Positions 22,798-28,512 of a stretch of DNA of 28,512 bases are shown here, piece after piece. Made by a program: the position numbers and the translations under genes. Each line of letters starts with the position of its first letter. Position 1 is the stretch's first letter. Source of the stretch: DYEC01 sp034434695 (lineage in GTDB: Bacteria > Chloroflexota > Anaerolineae > Anaerolineales > Anaerolineaceae); the NCBI GenBank assembly GCA_034434695.1, contig DAOTYY010000070.1:1-28512 (forward strand), written 5' to 3'. The notes beneath the pieces were generated by a model that worked only from the letters and a program-made list of their open reading frames with translations, was not told where the DNA came from and made no database searches.

Positions 22798-23444
22798 CAA
22801 TCCAAATGCCGTCCCCTTTCTTGGCTTTTGGCGTCAGGTTCGCCGTCCGCCGCAGCCAGCTCCAGGTCCGCCGCGGTGATGGAAAGCCCCTGCAAATCCG
22901 CAAAGCGCAGATGCGTCAGGGTTAGATTGCGCCGCCGCTTCAGGCGTTCAAACAGCGCCATGTAGCTTGCCGTACAGCGCGCTTCCCAGCGCAGTTCCAG
23001 TGCGAGCGCTGCGGCGCGGATTTCCTCTGCCTGATGCCCCTCAATCTCAGCAAACCAGCCGAAAGGCATCTCGTCCAGCATCACCTCCACCTGCGGCAGG
23101 GCGTAGGTGGTGCGGTACTTTTCATACATGACGCTCACCTGATAGCCCAGCGCCTCCAGAAAGGCGCGCGCCGCGTCAAAGTCGCTCACCTCAAACTCGA
23201 TTTCCTCACGCGCCGCCACCTCGTTGCCGGGCTGTGCCGGACCCTTGTAGGTCAGACGCGCCCGCCGGTCCTGTCGCAAGCGCAGAACGCGTTGGGCGGC
23301 GGTCAGTTCGCCCTGCGGCGTATCAAAACGCAAATTGACCTCATGGACGCGCCCTTCCAGCAAGCGCGCTCCTGCCGCCAGCAGGCGCTGTTCCAGCGCG
23401 GCAGGGTGATTGAGGTAGAATTTGACCTCGCGCTCTTCGCTCAT
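22797..23444 (-). CDS. CYTH-domain protein (class IV adenylate cyclase/thiamine triphosphatase superfamily)
   Basis: This is a 215-residue cytoplasmic protein with the defining ExExK motif at residues 4-8 (EREVK). The tunnel-fold charged strands follow: VNLRFDTPQGEL, VLRLRQDRRARLTYKGP, REEIEFEVSDFD, YEKYRTTYALPQVEVMLDEMP and FAEIEG. CYTH enzymes bind triphosphate compounds with metal ions and act as tripolyphosphatases, thiamine triphosphatases or adenylate cyclases; sequence alone does not choose. The first ATG of the conserved region, at 23444, overlaps the preceding gene's stop as ATGA. The residues beyond about 180 are a low-conservation tail. Confidence 0.9.
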   Translation of the reverse strand: MSEEREVKFYLNHPAALEQRLLAAGARLLEGRVHEVNLRFDTPQGELTAAQRVLRLRQDRRARLTYKGPAQPGNEVAAREEIEFEVSDFDAARAFLEALGYQVSVMYEKYRTTYALPQVEVMLDEMPFGWFAEIEGHQAEEIRAAALALELRWEARCTASYMALFERLKRRRNLTLTHLRFADLQGLSITAADLELAAADGEPDAKSQERGRHLD

Positions 23445-23869
23445 TGGTTTTCCTGCCTCAACTCCCCCTGAAAGAATTGCACCTGACGCGGCAGTGCCAG
23501 CGTGCCGAAGATATAGCCCAGCAGTACCGCCGTCATCACTGCTACAAACGGACGGTTGGCGGCGTCCAGCGGCGAATGGGGGAAGACCAGCGACTCCACC
23601 CAATACCACGCAGCGCACACGACCGCCGTCAGACGGGTGACGAGAGGCGCCCAGCGCAAGCGCAGCCACAACCCCAGCGCCGACCCAAACCCGCCCGCTG
23701 CCCAGACCGCCCCGCTGAGGATGAAATACAGCGGATGGACGGGCAAATCAAACAGGATCAGCCAGTTCCAATCATGCCAGGCGCGGGCAATGCGCAGCGC
23801 ACCGAACCAGCCTGCCAGCAGCAGGATGACCATCAGAAGCTTCAGTTCAAAGGAACGCTTTGGCTTCAT
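23441..23869 (-). CDS. Four-helix membrane protein heading the CYTH-MscS operon
   Basis: This is a 142-residue protein starting MKPKRSFELK, with hydrophobic segments at about 9-28, 40-62, 70-95 and 105-125, rich in Trp and Ala. It has no recognised family; the last helix reads VAVMTAVLLGYIFGTL. It overlaps the CYTH gene by ATGA, so the four genes 23869-20837 are translationally chained. No ribosome-binding site precedes its ATG, and a TACAAT box lies nine bases before the start codon, which suggests a leaderless transcript. Confidence 0.7.
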   Translation of the reverse strand: MKPKRSFELKLLMVILLLAGWFGALRIARAWHDWNWLILFDLPVHPLYFILSGAVWAAGGFGSALGLWLRLRWAPLVTRLTAVVCAAWYWVESLVFPHSPLDAANRPFVAVMTAVLLGYIFGTLALPRQVQFFQGELRQENQ

Positions 23870-23878
23870 GCAGCGTGT

Positions 23879-23884
23879 ATTGTA
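23879..23884 (-). promoter_or_regulatory. TACAAT -10 element giving a probable leaderless start
   Basis: TACAAT on the minus strand is separated from the ATG at 23869 by nine bases, so transcription would start at or within three bases of the start codon. A palindrome (CCCGC/GCGGG, 23885-23897) occupies the spacer, and no -35 consensus is seen. Confidence 0.45.
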
Positions 23885-23937
23885 CCCGCTTTGCGGGGTT
23901 TGGGGGAGACCATTGAATCGCCTGCACCCATCCCGCC

Positions 23938-24477
23938 CTACTGCTGCCGGAATTCCTTGCGGCTGACTTTCCAGTAACTGCCTTCTTCATCTTCCCGTAC
24001 AAGGCGCATACGGCACTTTTCCAGCACGCGCAGTGAAGCGATGTTGGACTTATCGCTCACCTGAGCAGTGACAGCGGTGCAGCGGGGGTCACGAAACGCC
24101 CAGCCGATCAGAGCGCGCGCCGCTTCGGTGGCATAGCCGCGCCCTTCTGCGGCAGGTTCAATCCCATAACTGATTTCGGCTTCGCCATACCGGTTGAGCC
24201 CGCCCTTGAAGCCAACCAGCCCAACGCCGCGGTTCTCCGCTTTGAGGATCACCAGCCACCAGGTGTACCAGGCGTGGTCGGCTTCGTCTGCCTGTTTCAT
24301 GCGGGCGATTTTGATACCGATGGCGCTGCTCATTGCCGGGCGGATCATCCCGCCCGAGACGGCGCACCCCAGCTCGGCTTCAAGCTGCTGCGGCGCATTG
24401 ACCAGCCGGCGCAACTGGGGCAGGGATAAAGCAATCAAACGCAGGCGTTCGGTTTGCAATTCTGGCATGGGAATCAT
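23938..24477 (-). CDS. GNAT-family N-acetyltransferase (RimJ/RimL type)
   Basis: This is a 179-residue acetyl-CoA-dependent acetyltransferase with LQTERLRLIAL at the N-terminus. The central strand VGLVGFKGGLN is followed by the acetyl-CoA binding loop ISYGIEPAAEGRGYATEA, of the Q/RxxGxG/A type, then NIASLRVLEKCRMRLV. This arrangement is that of RimJ/RimL-like proteins, which acetylate N-termini or small amines. The target here is unknown. The start MIPMPELQTERL at 24477 is chosen because it meets the family N-terminus; upstream codons look non-homologous. The ribosome-binding site is weak. Confidence 0.85.
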   Translation of the reverse strand: MIPMPELQTERLRLIALSLPQLRRLVNAPQQLEAELGCAVSGGMIRPAMSSAIGIKIARMKQADEADHAWYTWWLVILKAENRGVGLVGFKGGLNRYGEAEISYGIEPAAEGRGYATEAARALIGWAFRDPRCTAVTAQVSDKSNIASLRVLEKCRMRLVREDEEGSYWKVSRKEFRQQ

Positions 24478-24536
24478 TGACTCAGTCCATGCCGATTGTA
24501 CCGTTGATTGCCCCCTGCATACATTACAGTTGCATT

Positions 24537-25070
24537 TCAATCTTGGGATGGGCGGTTGTTTTCCCTCCAGAGGTACGCTTGTTCGATGATCCGCTGGATG
24601 AAGGGCTGCTTGCCGGCAATGTAGCCGTCAATATCGTGGGGGAAGCGCTGTGCCAGCCCGCGCTTCAGGGCGCTGTATGCCTCTGCCTGCTGGGGGTGCG
24701 CCCGCAGATAATCGCGGAACACCAGATGGCGTTCAATTTCCGGATGACCGGCGGCGTAAATATGCACATGATGGGTGCGATGGTCTTCACTGCCTTTGAT
24801 GAAAAAGCGCCGCCCTGGAATGCCGCCTTCCCCCTGCGGCAGATAGCCCAGTTGCCGCATCTTCTCGTTATAGGCGTCCACTCGTTCAATCTGGCGCACT
24901 TCCATCAGAATGTCAATAATCGGCTTGGCATCCATGTTTGGGATGGAGGTACTGCCGATATGATGAATGGCAACTGCTTCCTGCGCAAAGACACTCTTCA
25001 GCAGCCGCGCCTCTTCCTCAAACAGACTGCGCCAATGCGGATCGTGGGGGACGACCAGAATGCTTCTCAC
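24537..25070 (-). CDS. GrpB/UPF0157-family nucleotidyltransferase-fold protein
   Basis: This is a 177-residue cytoplasmic protein of the GrpB family, which has the nucleotidyltransferase fold with the signature IHHIGSTSIPNMDAKPIIDILM. The conserved downstream elements are FFIKGSE...THHVHIY and the helix RHLVFRDYLRAHPQQAEAYSALK. Typical members are 170-180 residues, so this one is complete. The biochemical role of the family is not established with certainty. It starts with GTG at 25070 without a clear ribosome-binding site. Confidence 0.9.
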   Translation of the reverse strand: MRSILVVPHDPHWRSLFEEEARLLKSVFAQEAVAIHHIGSTSIPNMDAKPIIDILMEVRQIERVDAYNEKMRQLGYLPQGEGGIPGRRFFIKGSEDHRTHHVHIYAAGHPEIERHLVFRDYLRAHPQQAEAYSALKRGLAQRFPHDIDGYIAGKQPFIQRIIEQAYLWRENNRPSQD

Positions 25071-25093
25071 TGCAAAAATGAATCATCAGCGGT

Positions 25094-25679
25094 TTATTTT
25101 CGCCTCGGACGCCAGAGCAAAGCAAGCAGCAAACCAAAAGTGGTCACAGGCCAGAGCCAGACCAGATCGCCCGGACCGCCGGCGCCGGTGCAGGCAGCAG
25201 CGCGGCGGATATGCACCAGCCGATAATCGGCGGTCAGCGCTTGCAGCGCTTCATCGCTCATCTGCGGATGGAAGCCCGCCAGCCGTCCGGCAAAGCCCGA
25301 ATCCCGCAGCACCCGCCGCAGAATGACCAGCCGCCGGCTGTCATCCGAAGCGTCCTGCGCCACGCCCACCCAGCGCCCATCCGGCAGCCAGACCTCCACC
25401 TGCGGGTTTGCCATCAGGTTGCGATACCAATCCGCAATGCCGCCAAAGCCCGCCACACAATAGACCTCGCCCTCTATCTCGGTGTAATTGAGCGGCGTCA
25501 GCCGGCGTTTGCCCGATTTCCGTCCCCTGTGGGCGATGACCATGTAGCGCCCGCCCCATTGCGGAAACAGGCTCAGCCATGGTCCCAGCCCCAGCCGCCA
25601 GTTCAGCAGCACCAGAGGGTTCAGATAGCGAAACCAGCGGCGCAGTTTCTGCACCGATTGCGGGTTGCGTATACTCATG
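25094..25679 (-). CDS. Ddn-like (DUF385) deazaflavin/F420-dependent nitroreductase family protein
   Basis: This is a 194-residue protein with the split-barrel fold of Ddn-type F420H2-dependent reductases: GGRYMVIAHRGRKSGKRRLTPLNY, then YCVAGFGGIADWYRNLMANPQVEVWLPDGR. The basic GRKSG motif and the following WYRNL are where family members bind the deazaflavin or the membrane quinone. A hydrophobic C-terminal helix (WLWPVTTFGLLLALLW) suggests membrane attachment. The start at 25679 is supported by GGAGGGAGGG just upstream. F420 use is inferred from the family. Confidence 0.85.
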
Positions 25680-25731
25680 TGCCCTCCCTCCGCCATGCGT
25701 TTCATCAGCCGATTTGTTCACCTTGGAGGCG

Positions 25732-26253
25732 TCAACTGCGGTAGCGTTCCCAGTGGACGCGCTCCGGGTCATACTGGGTGCGCGGCTCTTTGGGAGCTTC
25801 TGGATAACCGACGTAAACCAGCGCCAGCGGCGTGACGTGCTCGGGCAGGTTGAGAATCTGACGCAGACGGCGGACGCGCGCCGCGCGCGGGTAAATGCCG
25901 ATCCACACCGTCCCCAGCCCCAGCCCCACCGCGGCGATGAGGATGTTTTCTACCGCCGCGCTGCAATCTTGCACCCAGTACGCTTTGGAATTGCGGTAGC
26001 TGGCTTTTTCCAGATTAGCGCAGACGGCAATGGCAGCCGGCGCATTGTGGTTGCCGTATTTCAGCGACTGTCGGAACTGCGTCATGGTTGCCGGGTCGGT
26101 AACCACGGCGAACTCCCAGGGTCTGCCGTTGCCGGCGCTGGGCGCCGCCATTGCCGCCCGCAGCAGTTGCTCCAGCTTCTCGCGTTCTACTGCCCGCTCC
26201 TGATACCGGCGGATGCTGCGGCGCTGGAAAATTGCCTGTAAGATGTCGCTCAT
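25732..26253 (-). CDS. Nitroreductase family protein (FMN-dependent oxidoreductase)
   Basis: This is a 173-residue protein with the NfsB/NOX fold. RRSIRRY at the N-terminus, AAPSAGNGRPWEFAVV and the helix DCSAAVENILIAAVGLGLGTVWIGIYP are the FMN and dimer motifs of the family. It ends with VGYPEAPKEPRTQYDPERVH. Substrates may be nitro compounds, quinones or flavins. Start at 26253 after GAGGT. It lies 52 bases upstream of the Ddn-like gene on the same strand, so two redox genes may be co-expressed. Confidence 0.9.
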   Translation of the reverse strand: MSDILQAIFQRRSIRRYQERAVEREKLEQLLRAAMAAPSAGNGRPWEFAVVTDPATMTQFRQSLKYGNHNAPAAIAVCANLEKASYRNSKAYWVQDCSAAVENILIAAVGLGLGTVWIGIYPRAARVRRLRQILNLPEHVTPLALVYVGYPEAPKEPRTQYDPERVHWERYRS

Positions 26254-26310
26254 AGATACCTCACGCTCTTTGAATGGACCGGGTTGTCTTTCTCTCTGCA
26301 AGGTGTCAGC

Positions 26311-27138
26311 TCATTCTTTGAGTTTGATGTAGATCACGGATGTACCGTCCTGATTTTTGACCTCCCGCACGTCAAAGACTTCGGGGTGTGCCATGATGAG
26401 CAGGGAAAGCTGTTTATAACCGTAGGTGCGGGCGTCAAAGCCAGGGTCAAGCTGACGCAGATGGTGTCCCAGCGTGCCCAGAAAAGCCCAGCCGTCATCC
26501 TGAACGGCAAGATCAAACGCCTGCTTGAGCAGGGGGATCGGATCAGCCGGGGCAGGTTCGGCAGGCTGGACTTCGGGCTGAGGATGCTCCACTGCCGTTG
26601 GTTCTTTTTCTTTTTCTTTCTCTTTCTCTTTTCTGCGTCTGACGGGTTGGGCGGCAGGTTTGGCGGGCTGGGTTTCCATCGGCATCAGATTTTGGGTATA
26701 GACAAACAGGTCGCAGGCGTTGACAAAGGCGCGCGGCGTGGTCTTCTTGCCGATGCCCATAACGAAAAACCCTTTTTCGCGGATGCGGGTTGCCAGACGG
26801 GTGTAGTCGCTGTCGCTGGAAACCAGACAAAAACCGTCCACGCCGCCGGTGTAGAGGATGTCCATTGCGTCAATGATCATGGCGCTGTCGGTGGCGTTTT
26901 TGCCGGTGGTGTAGCGGAACTGCTGGATGGGCTGGATGGCGTAGGTTTGCAGGACGTCTTTCCAGCCGCTCATATTGGCGGCTGTCCAGTCGCCGTAAAT
27001 GCGGCGGATGGTCACCAGCCCATATTTGCCCGCCTCCGCCAGCATTTGCTGGATCAGGGAGGGCTGGGCGTTGTCGCCGTCAATCAGCATGGCGATGCGC
27101 CGCTCGCCGTTTTTGTTGTTTACAGGTGAATTGGTCAT
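26311..27138 (-). CDS. NYN-domain ribonuclease-like protein with C-terminal LOTUS/OST-HTH domain
   Basis: This is a 275-residue protein. The N-terminal NYN (PIN-like) domain has D20 and D22/N23 in AMLIDGDN, then KNATDSAMIIDAMD (D84, D90) and VSSDSDY (D109, D111), the acidic residues of the metal-dependent RNase site. A lysine-glutamate tract (residues about 168-180) links to a LOTUS/OST-HTH winged helix (about 203-275), which in homologues binds RNA or G-quadruplex structures. It resembles LabA-like proteins. No operon partner is evident. It is divergent from the GntR gene, with 185 bases between. Confidence 0.9.
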   Translation of the reverse strand: MTNSPVNNKNGERRIAMLIDGDNAQPSLIQQMLAEAGKYGLVTIRRIYGDWTAANMSGWKDVLQTYAIQPIQQFRYTTGKNATDSAMIIDAMDILYTGGVDGFCLVSSDSDYTRLATRIREKGFFVMGIGKKTTPRAFVNACDLFVYTQNLMPMETQPAKPAAQPVRRRKEKEKEKEKEPTAVEHPQPEVQPAEPAPADPIPLLKQAFDLAVQDDGWAFLGTLGHHLRQLDPGFDARTYGYKQLSLLIMAHPEVFDVREVKNQDGTSVIYIKLKE

Positions 27139-27262
27139 AGAAATGGAGAAAACCCCTTTATTTTCGGTTGGTGAATCCTTAAGAAACGCGCTTTTCAGGT
27201 GATTTGCTTATCTTGATTATACATGATTTGAATAAGCTGGAAAACCTGCTTCTTTTCCCCTC

Positions 27263-27290
27263 TTGAATTTTTGCAAAGGGCGGCTATAAT
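27263..27290 (+). promoter_or_regulatory. Promoter of the GntR/HutC regulator
   Basis: TTGAAT (27263-27268) and TATAAT (27285-27290) are separated by 16 bases. Transcription would start near 27297, beside the palindrome at 27298-27313. Confidence 0.65.
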
Positions 27291-27297
27291 CGAATCA

Positions 27298-27313
27298 AGA
27301 TGTATTGACATCT
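27298..27313. promoter_or_regulatory. Palindrome, likely autoregulatory operator
   Basis: AGATGT and ACATCT are perfect 6-bp arms around 4 bases, located at the expected transcription start just upstream of the regulator's ATG. The TGT-N4-ACA form is compatible with GntR-family sites. Confidence 0.5.
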
Positions 27314-27323
27314 ATATATCTAT

Positions 27324-28097
27324 ATGCCTGCGGAAAACGAGAAAAACTTGTTCAAGATTGATCATGCCAGCAAACTGCCGCTCTATGACCAGATCGAGCG
27401 CAACTTGCGGGATTTAATCGCCCGCGGCGAGCTGGCAGTCGGTCAGGTCATCCCTTCGGAGTGGGAGCTGGCAGAGCGCTACGGGGTCAGCCGCCTGACC
27501 GTGCGGCGCGCCCTGGATGAACTGGTGCGCCAGAACTGGCTGACGCGGCGGCACGGCGTGGGCACCTTCGTTCAACAGCCGTTTCGCGCCACCATCACCG
27601 CCAGCAAGCTGAGCTTTACCGAGCAGATGAAAGCTATCGGGCGCCGTCCGAGCAGCCGCGCCCTGGGCAGCCGCATCCTCCCTGCCCCGCTGCACATCGC
27701 CCCCAGACTCAAGCTCGCCGCCGGCGACCCTTTGATCGAAATTCAGCGCCTGCGGCTGGCGGACGAAACCCCCATCCTCTACGAAGTGGTGTACCTCTCG
27801 CAGCAGCGCTTCCCCCAGCTTGCCGAACACGACTGGCAGCCCTACGATTCGCTTTATCAAATCCTGCGCGAAACGTTTGGCGTGGTGGTCAGCGGGCTGG
27901 AACACACCATCAAGCCCGCCCTGCTCACCGAGCGCGAAGCAGCGTATTTTCAAAGCGGGCCGGGCTTGCCGGCGCTGATCAGCGAGATTGTCGCCTTCAG
28001 CGAGGATGGCGAGCCGGTGGAGTATTCCTGGTCTATCTCCAACGGCGACAAAGGCGAGTTTTACTTCCGTTTCCGTCAGGTGGAAGGTGGAAGCTGA
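27324..28097 (+). CDS. GntR/HutC-family transcriptional regulator
   Basis: This is a 257-residue protein. The N-terminal winged-helix domain reads KLPLYDQIERNLRDLI, then IPSEWELAERYGVSRLTVRRALDEL and RRHGVGTFV (residues about 18-85). A UTRA ligand-binding domain (about 95-250) carries LRLADETPILYEVVYLSQ and SGPGLPALISEIVAFSEDGEPVEYSWSIS. UTRA members bind sugars or amino-acid derivatives. The next gene, an ABC sugar-binding lipoprotein, is probably the target. No ribosome-binding site precedes the ATG. Confidence 0.95.
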   Translation: MPAENEKNLFKIDHASKLPLYDQIERNLRDLIARGELAVGQVIPSEWELAERYGVSRLTVRRALDELVRQNWLTRRHGVGTFVQQPFRATITASKLSFTEQMKAIGRRPSSRALGSRILPAPLHIAPRLKLAAGDPLIEIQRLRLADETPILYEVVYLSQQRFPQLAEHDWQPYDSLYQILRETFGVVVSGLEHTIKPALLTEREAAYFQSGPGLPALISEIVAFSEDGEPVEYSWSISNGDKGEFYFRFRQVEGGS

Positions 28098-28176
28098 AAA
28101 AGAAAGGAGTGAAAGAAGATCAATTGTTATCCCCCAAAAATCATTTCCTGTATAAACTTTCCAAGGAGAGGAGAAA

Positions 28177-28380
28177 ATGAAAACACTGAAATTCATTGTC
28201 TTTCTGGCGCTTGCGCTGATCCTGCTGGTCAGCGCGCTGGGTTGTCAGCCGCAACAGGCTGGACCGGTAACGGTGCGGGTGTTGACGATGGAGCAGGCAG
28301 GTCCAACGGTGGACGAGATGAACGCCATTGTGGCGGAATTCAACAAAGCCAATCCGAACGTCAAGGTAGAGATTGAATAT
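28177..28380 (+). CDS. ABC transporter sugar-binding lipoprotein, N-terminal fragment interrupted by IS
   Basis: The first 68 codons of a family 1 extracellular solute-binding protein are present. They show a signal peptide MKTLKFIVFLALALILLVSA with the lipobox ALGC at C23, then TVRVLTMEQAGPTVDEMNAIVAEFNKANPNVKVEIEY, the usual opening of the ligand-binding fold. GGAGAGGAG precedes the ATG. Native sequence stops at 28380, where the inverted IS copy begins; a full-length protein would be about 420 residues. The disruption presumably abolishes uptake of the cognate sugar unless another copy exists. Confidence 0.9.
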
Positions 28381-28512
28381 CTCACCTTACGCAGCCAATT
28401 GAACGGGATTGAGTTCCCGAAGAGCAGCGTAAGCCGATTGGATAGCGCGTACGTACAATTTTGATTTGAGAGCAAAGTGATTGAGTTTGGTGTTGCCTTT
28501 GAGCAGTTCAAG
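28381..28512 (-). mobile_element. 3' end of the same insertion sequence (right copy, inverted)
   Basis: This is the reverse complement of positions 3-134. It begins directly after codon 68 of the sugar-binding protein gene, and the sequence on the target side (28372-28380) differs from the left junction, which places the element boundary within CTCAC. Confidence 0.85.
28387..28512 (-). CDS. Transposase, C-terminal fragment (partial, enters from the right edge)
   Basis: It has the same 41 codons as the left copy, read on the minus strand into the window, with the stop at 28387-28389. Both IS copies therefore have their transposase 3' ends facing the window interior. Confidence 0.55.
   Translation of the reverse strand, partial: LELLKGNTKLNHFALKSKLYVRAIQSAYAALRELNPVQLAA

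Noticed and set aside
1..28512. Composite transposon carrying 28 kb of cargo between the two IS copies
   Set aside because: The interior reads as ordinary chromosome with many metabolic operons, and each IS end interrupts a different native gene; a multicopy repeat breaking the assembly explains it better.
1..28512. CRISPR array, tRNA or rRNA genes
   Set aside because: No regularly spaced direct repeats, cloverleaf-like sequence or rRNA motif was seen on reading both strands.

Overview
The window looks like a bacterial chromosomal segment of medium-high GC, most likely from the Chloroflexota (class Anaerolineae). This is inferred from content: an archaeal-type HMG-CoA synthase next to a class II HMG-CoA reductase, a Ddn-like F420-type reductase, a NYN-LOTUS protein, and many small membrane proteins. 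No rRNA, tRNA or marker gene is present, so the assignment is an inference. Almost all genes lie on the minus strand. The first 134 and last 132 bases are inverted copies of one sequence that carries the 3' end of an insertion-sequence transposase. The window is therefore probably a whole contig bounded by two copies of a multicopy IS, one of which has cut a sugar-binding lipoprotein gene after codon 68.

Layout: 0.1-0.9 kb, a receiver-HPt phosphorelay protein. 1.1-1.5 kb, a decayed GyrI-like gene. 1.5-2.7 kb, a divergent acetate kinase-family protein. 3.0-7.6 kb, a zinc-ribbon protein, a membrane-anchored glycosidase-like protein and small secreted or membrane proteins, one with an in-frame TAG. 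7.7-9.6 kb, an NTF2-like protein and membrane proteins, with a near-perfect promoter at 8.95 kb. 9.7-12.2 kb, a heavy-metal P-type ATPase and a CmtR-type ArsR repressor with a clear promoter-operator. Three copies of a roughly 50-bp palindromic element lie between 9.1 and 12.3 kb. 12.3-15.5 kb, a somewhat AT-richer section with a CPBP protease, a DUF3592 protein and a compact two-gene restriction-modification pair. 15.6-19.6 kb, a four-gene mevalonate-pathway operon (HMG-CoA reductase, HMG-CoA synthase, thiolase homologue, DUF35 protein). 19.7-24.5 kb, an RmlB-like dehydratase, a translationally coupled operon of a membrane protein, CYTH, MscS and alanine dehydrogenase-like protein, and an acetyltransferase. 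24.5-27.1 kb, GrpB-family, Ddn-like, nitroreductase and NYN-LOTUS genes. 27.3-28.4 kb, a GntR/HutC regulator in front of the interrupted ABC sugar-binding protein.

The most striking observation is in the mevalonate operon. The thiolase homologue keeps the fold and the neighbours of the archaeal thiolase/HMG-CoA synthase/DUF35 complex. It has lost the nucleophilic cysteine (Gly83) and both catalytic histidines (Ala283, Asn333), while its HMG-CoA synthase and reductase partners keep their catalytic residues. It may be a scaffold pseudoenzyme, or it may have a new chemistry as in the thiolase-fold aldolases that also pair with DUF35 proteins. Secondary points are a CmtR-regulated metal ATPase whose membrane motif is Cys-Ser-Cys instead of Cys-Pro-Cys, and the dispersed palindromes placed just beyond gene ends.
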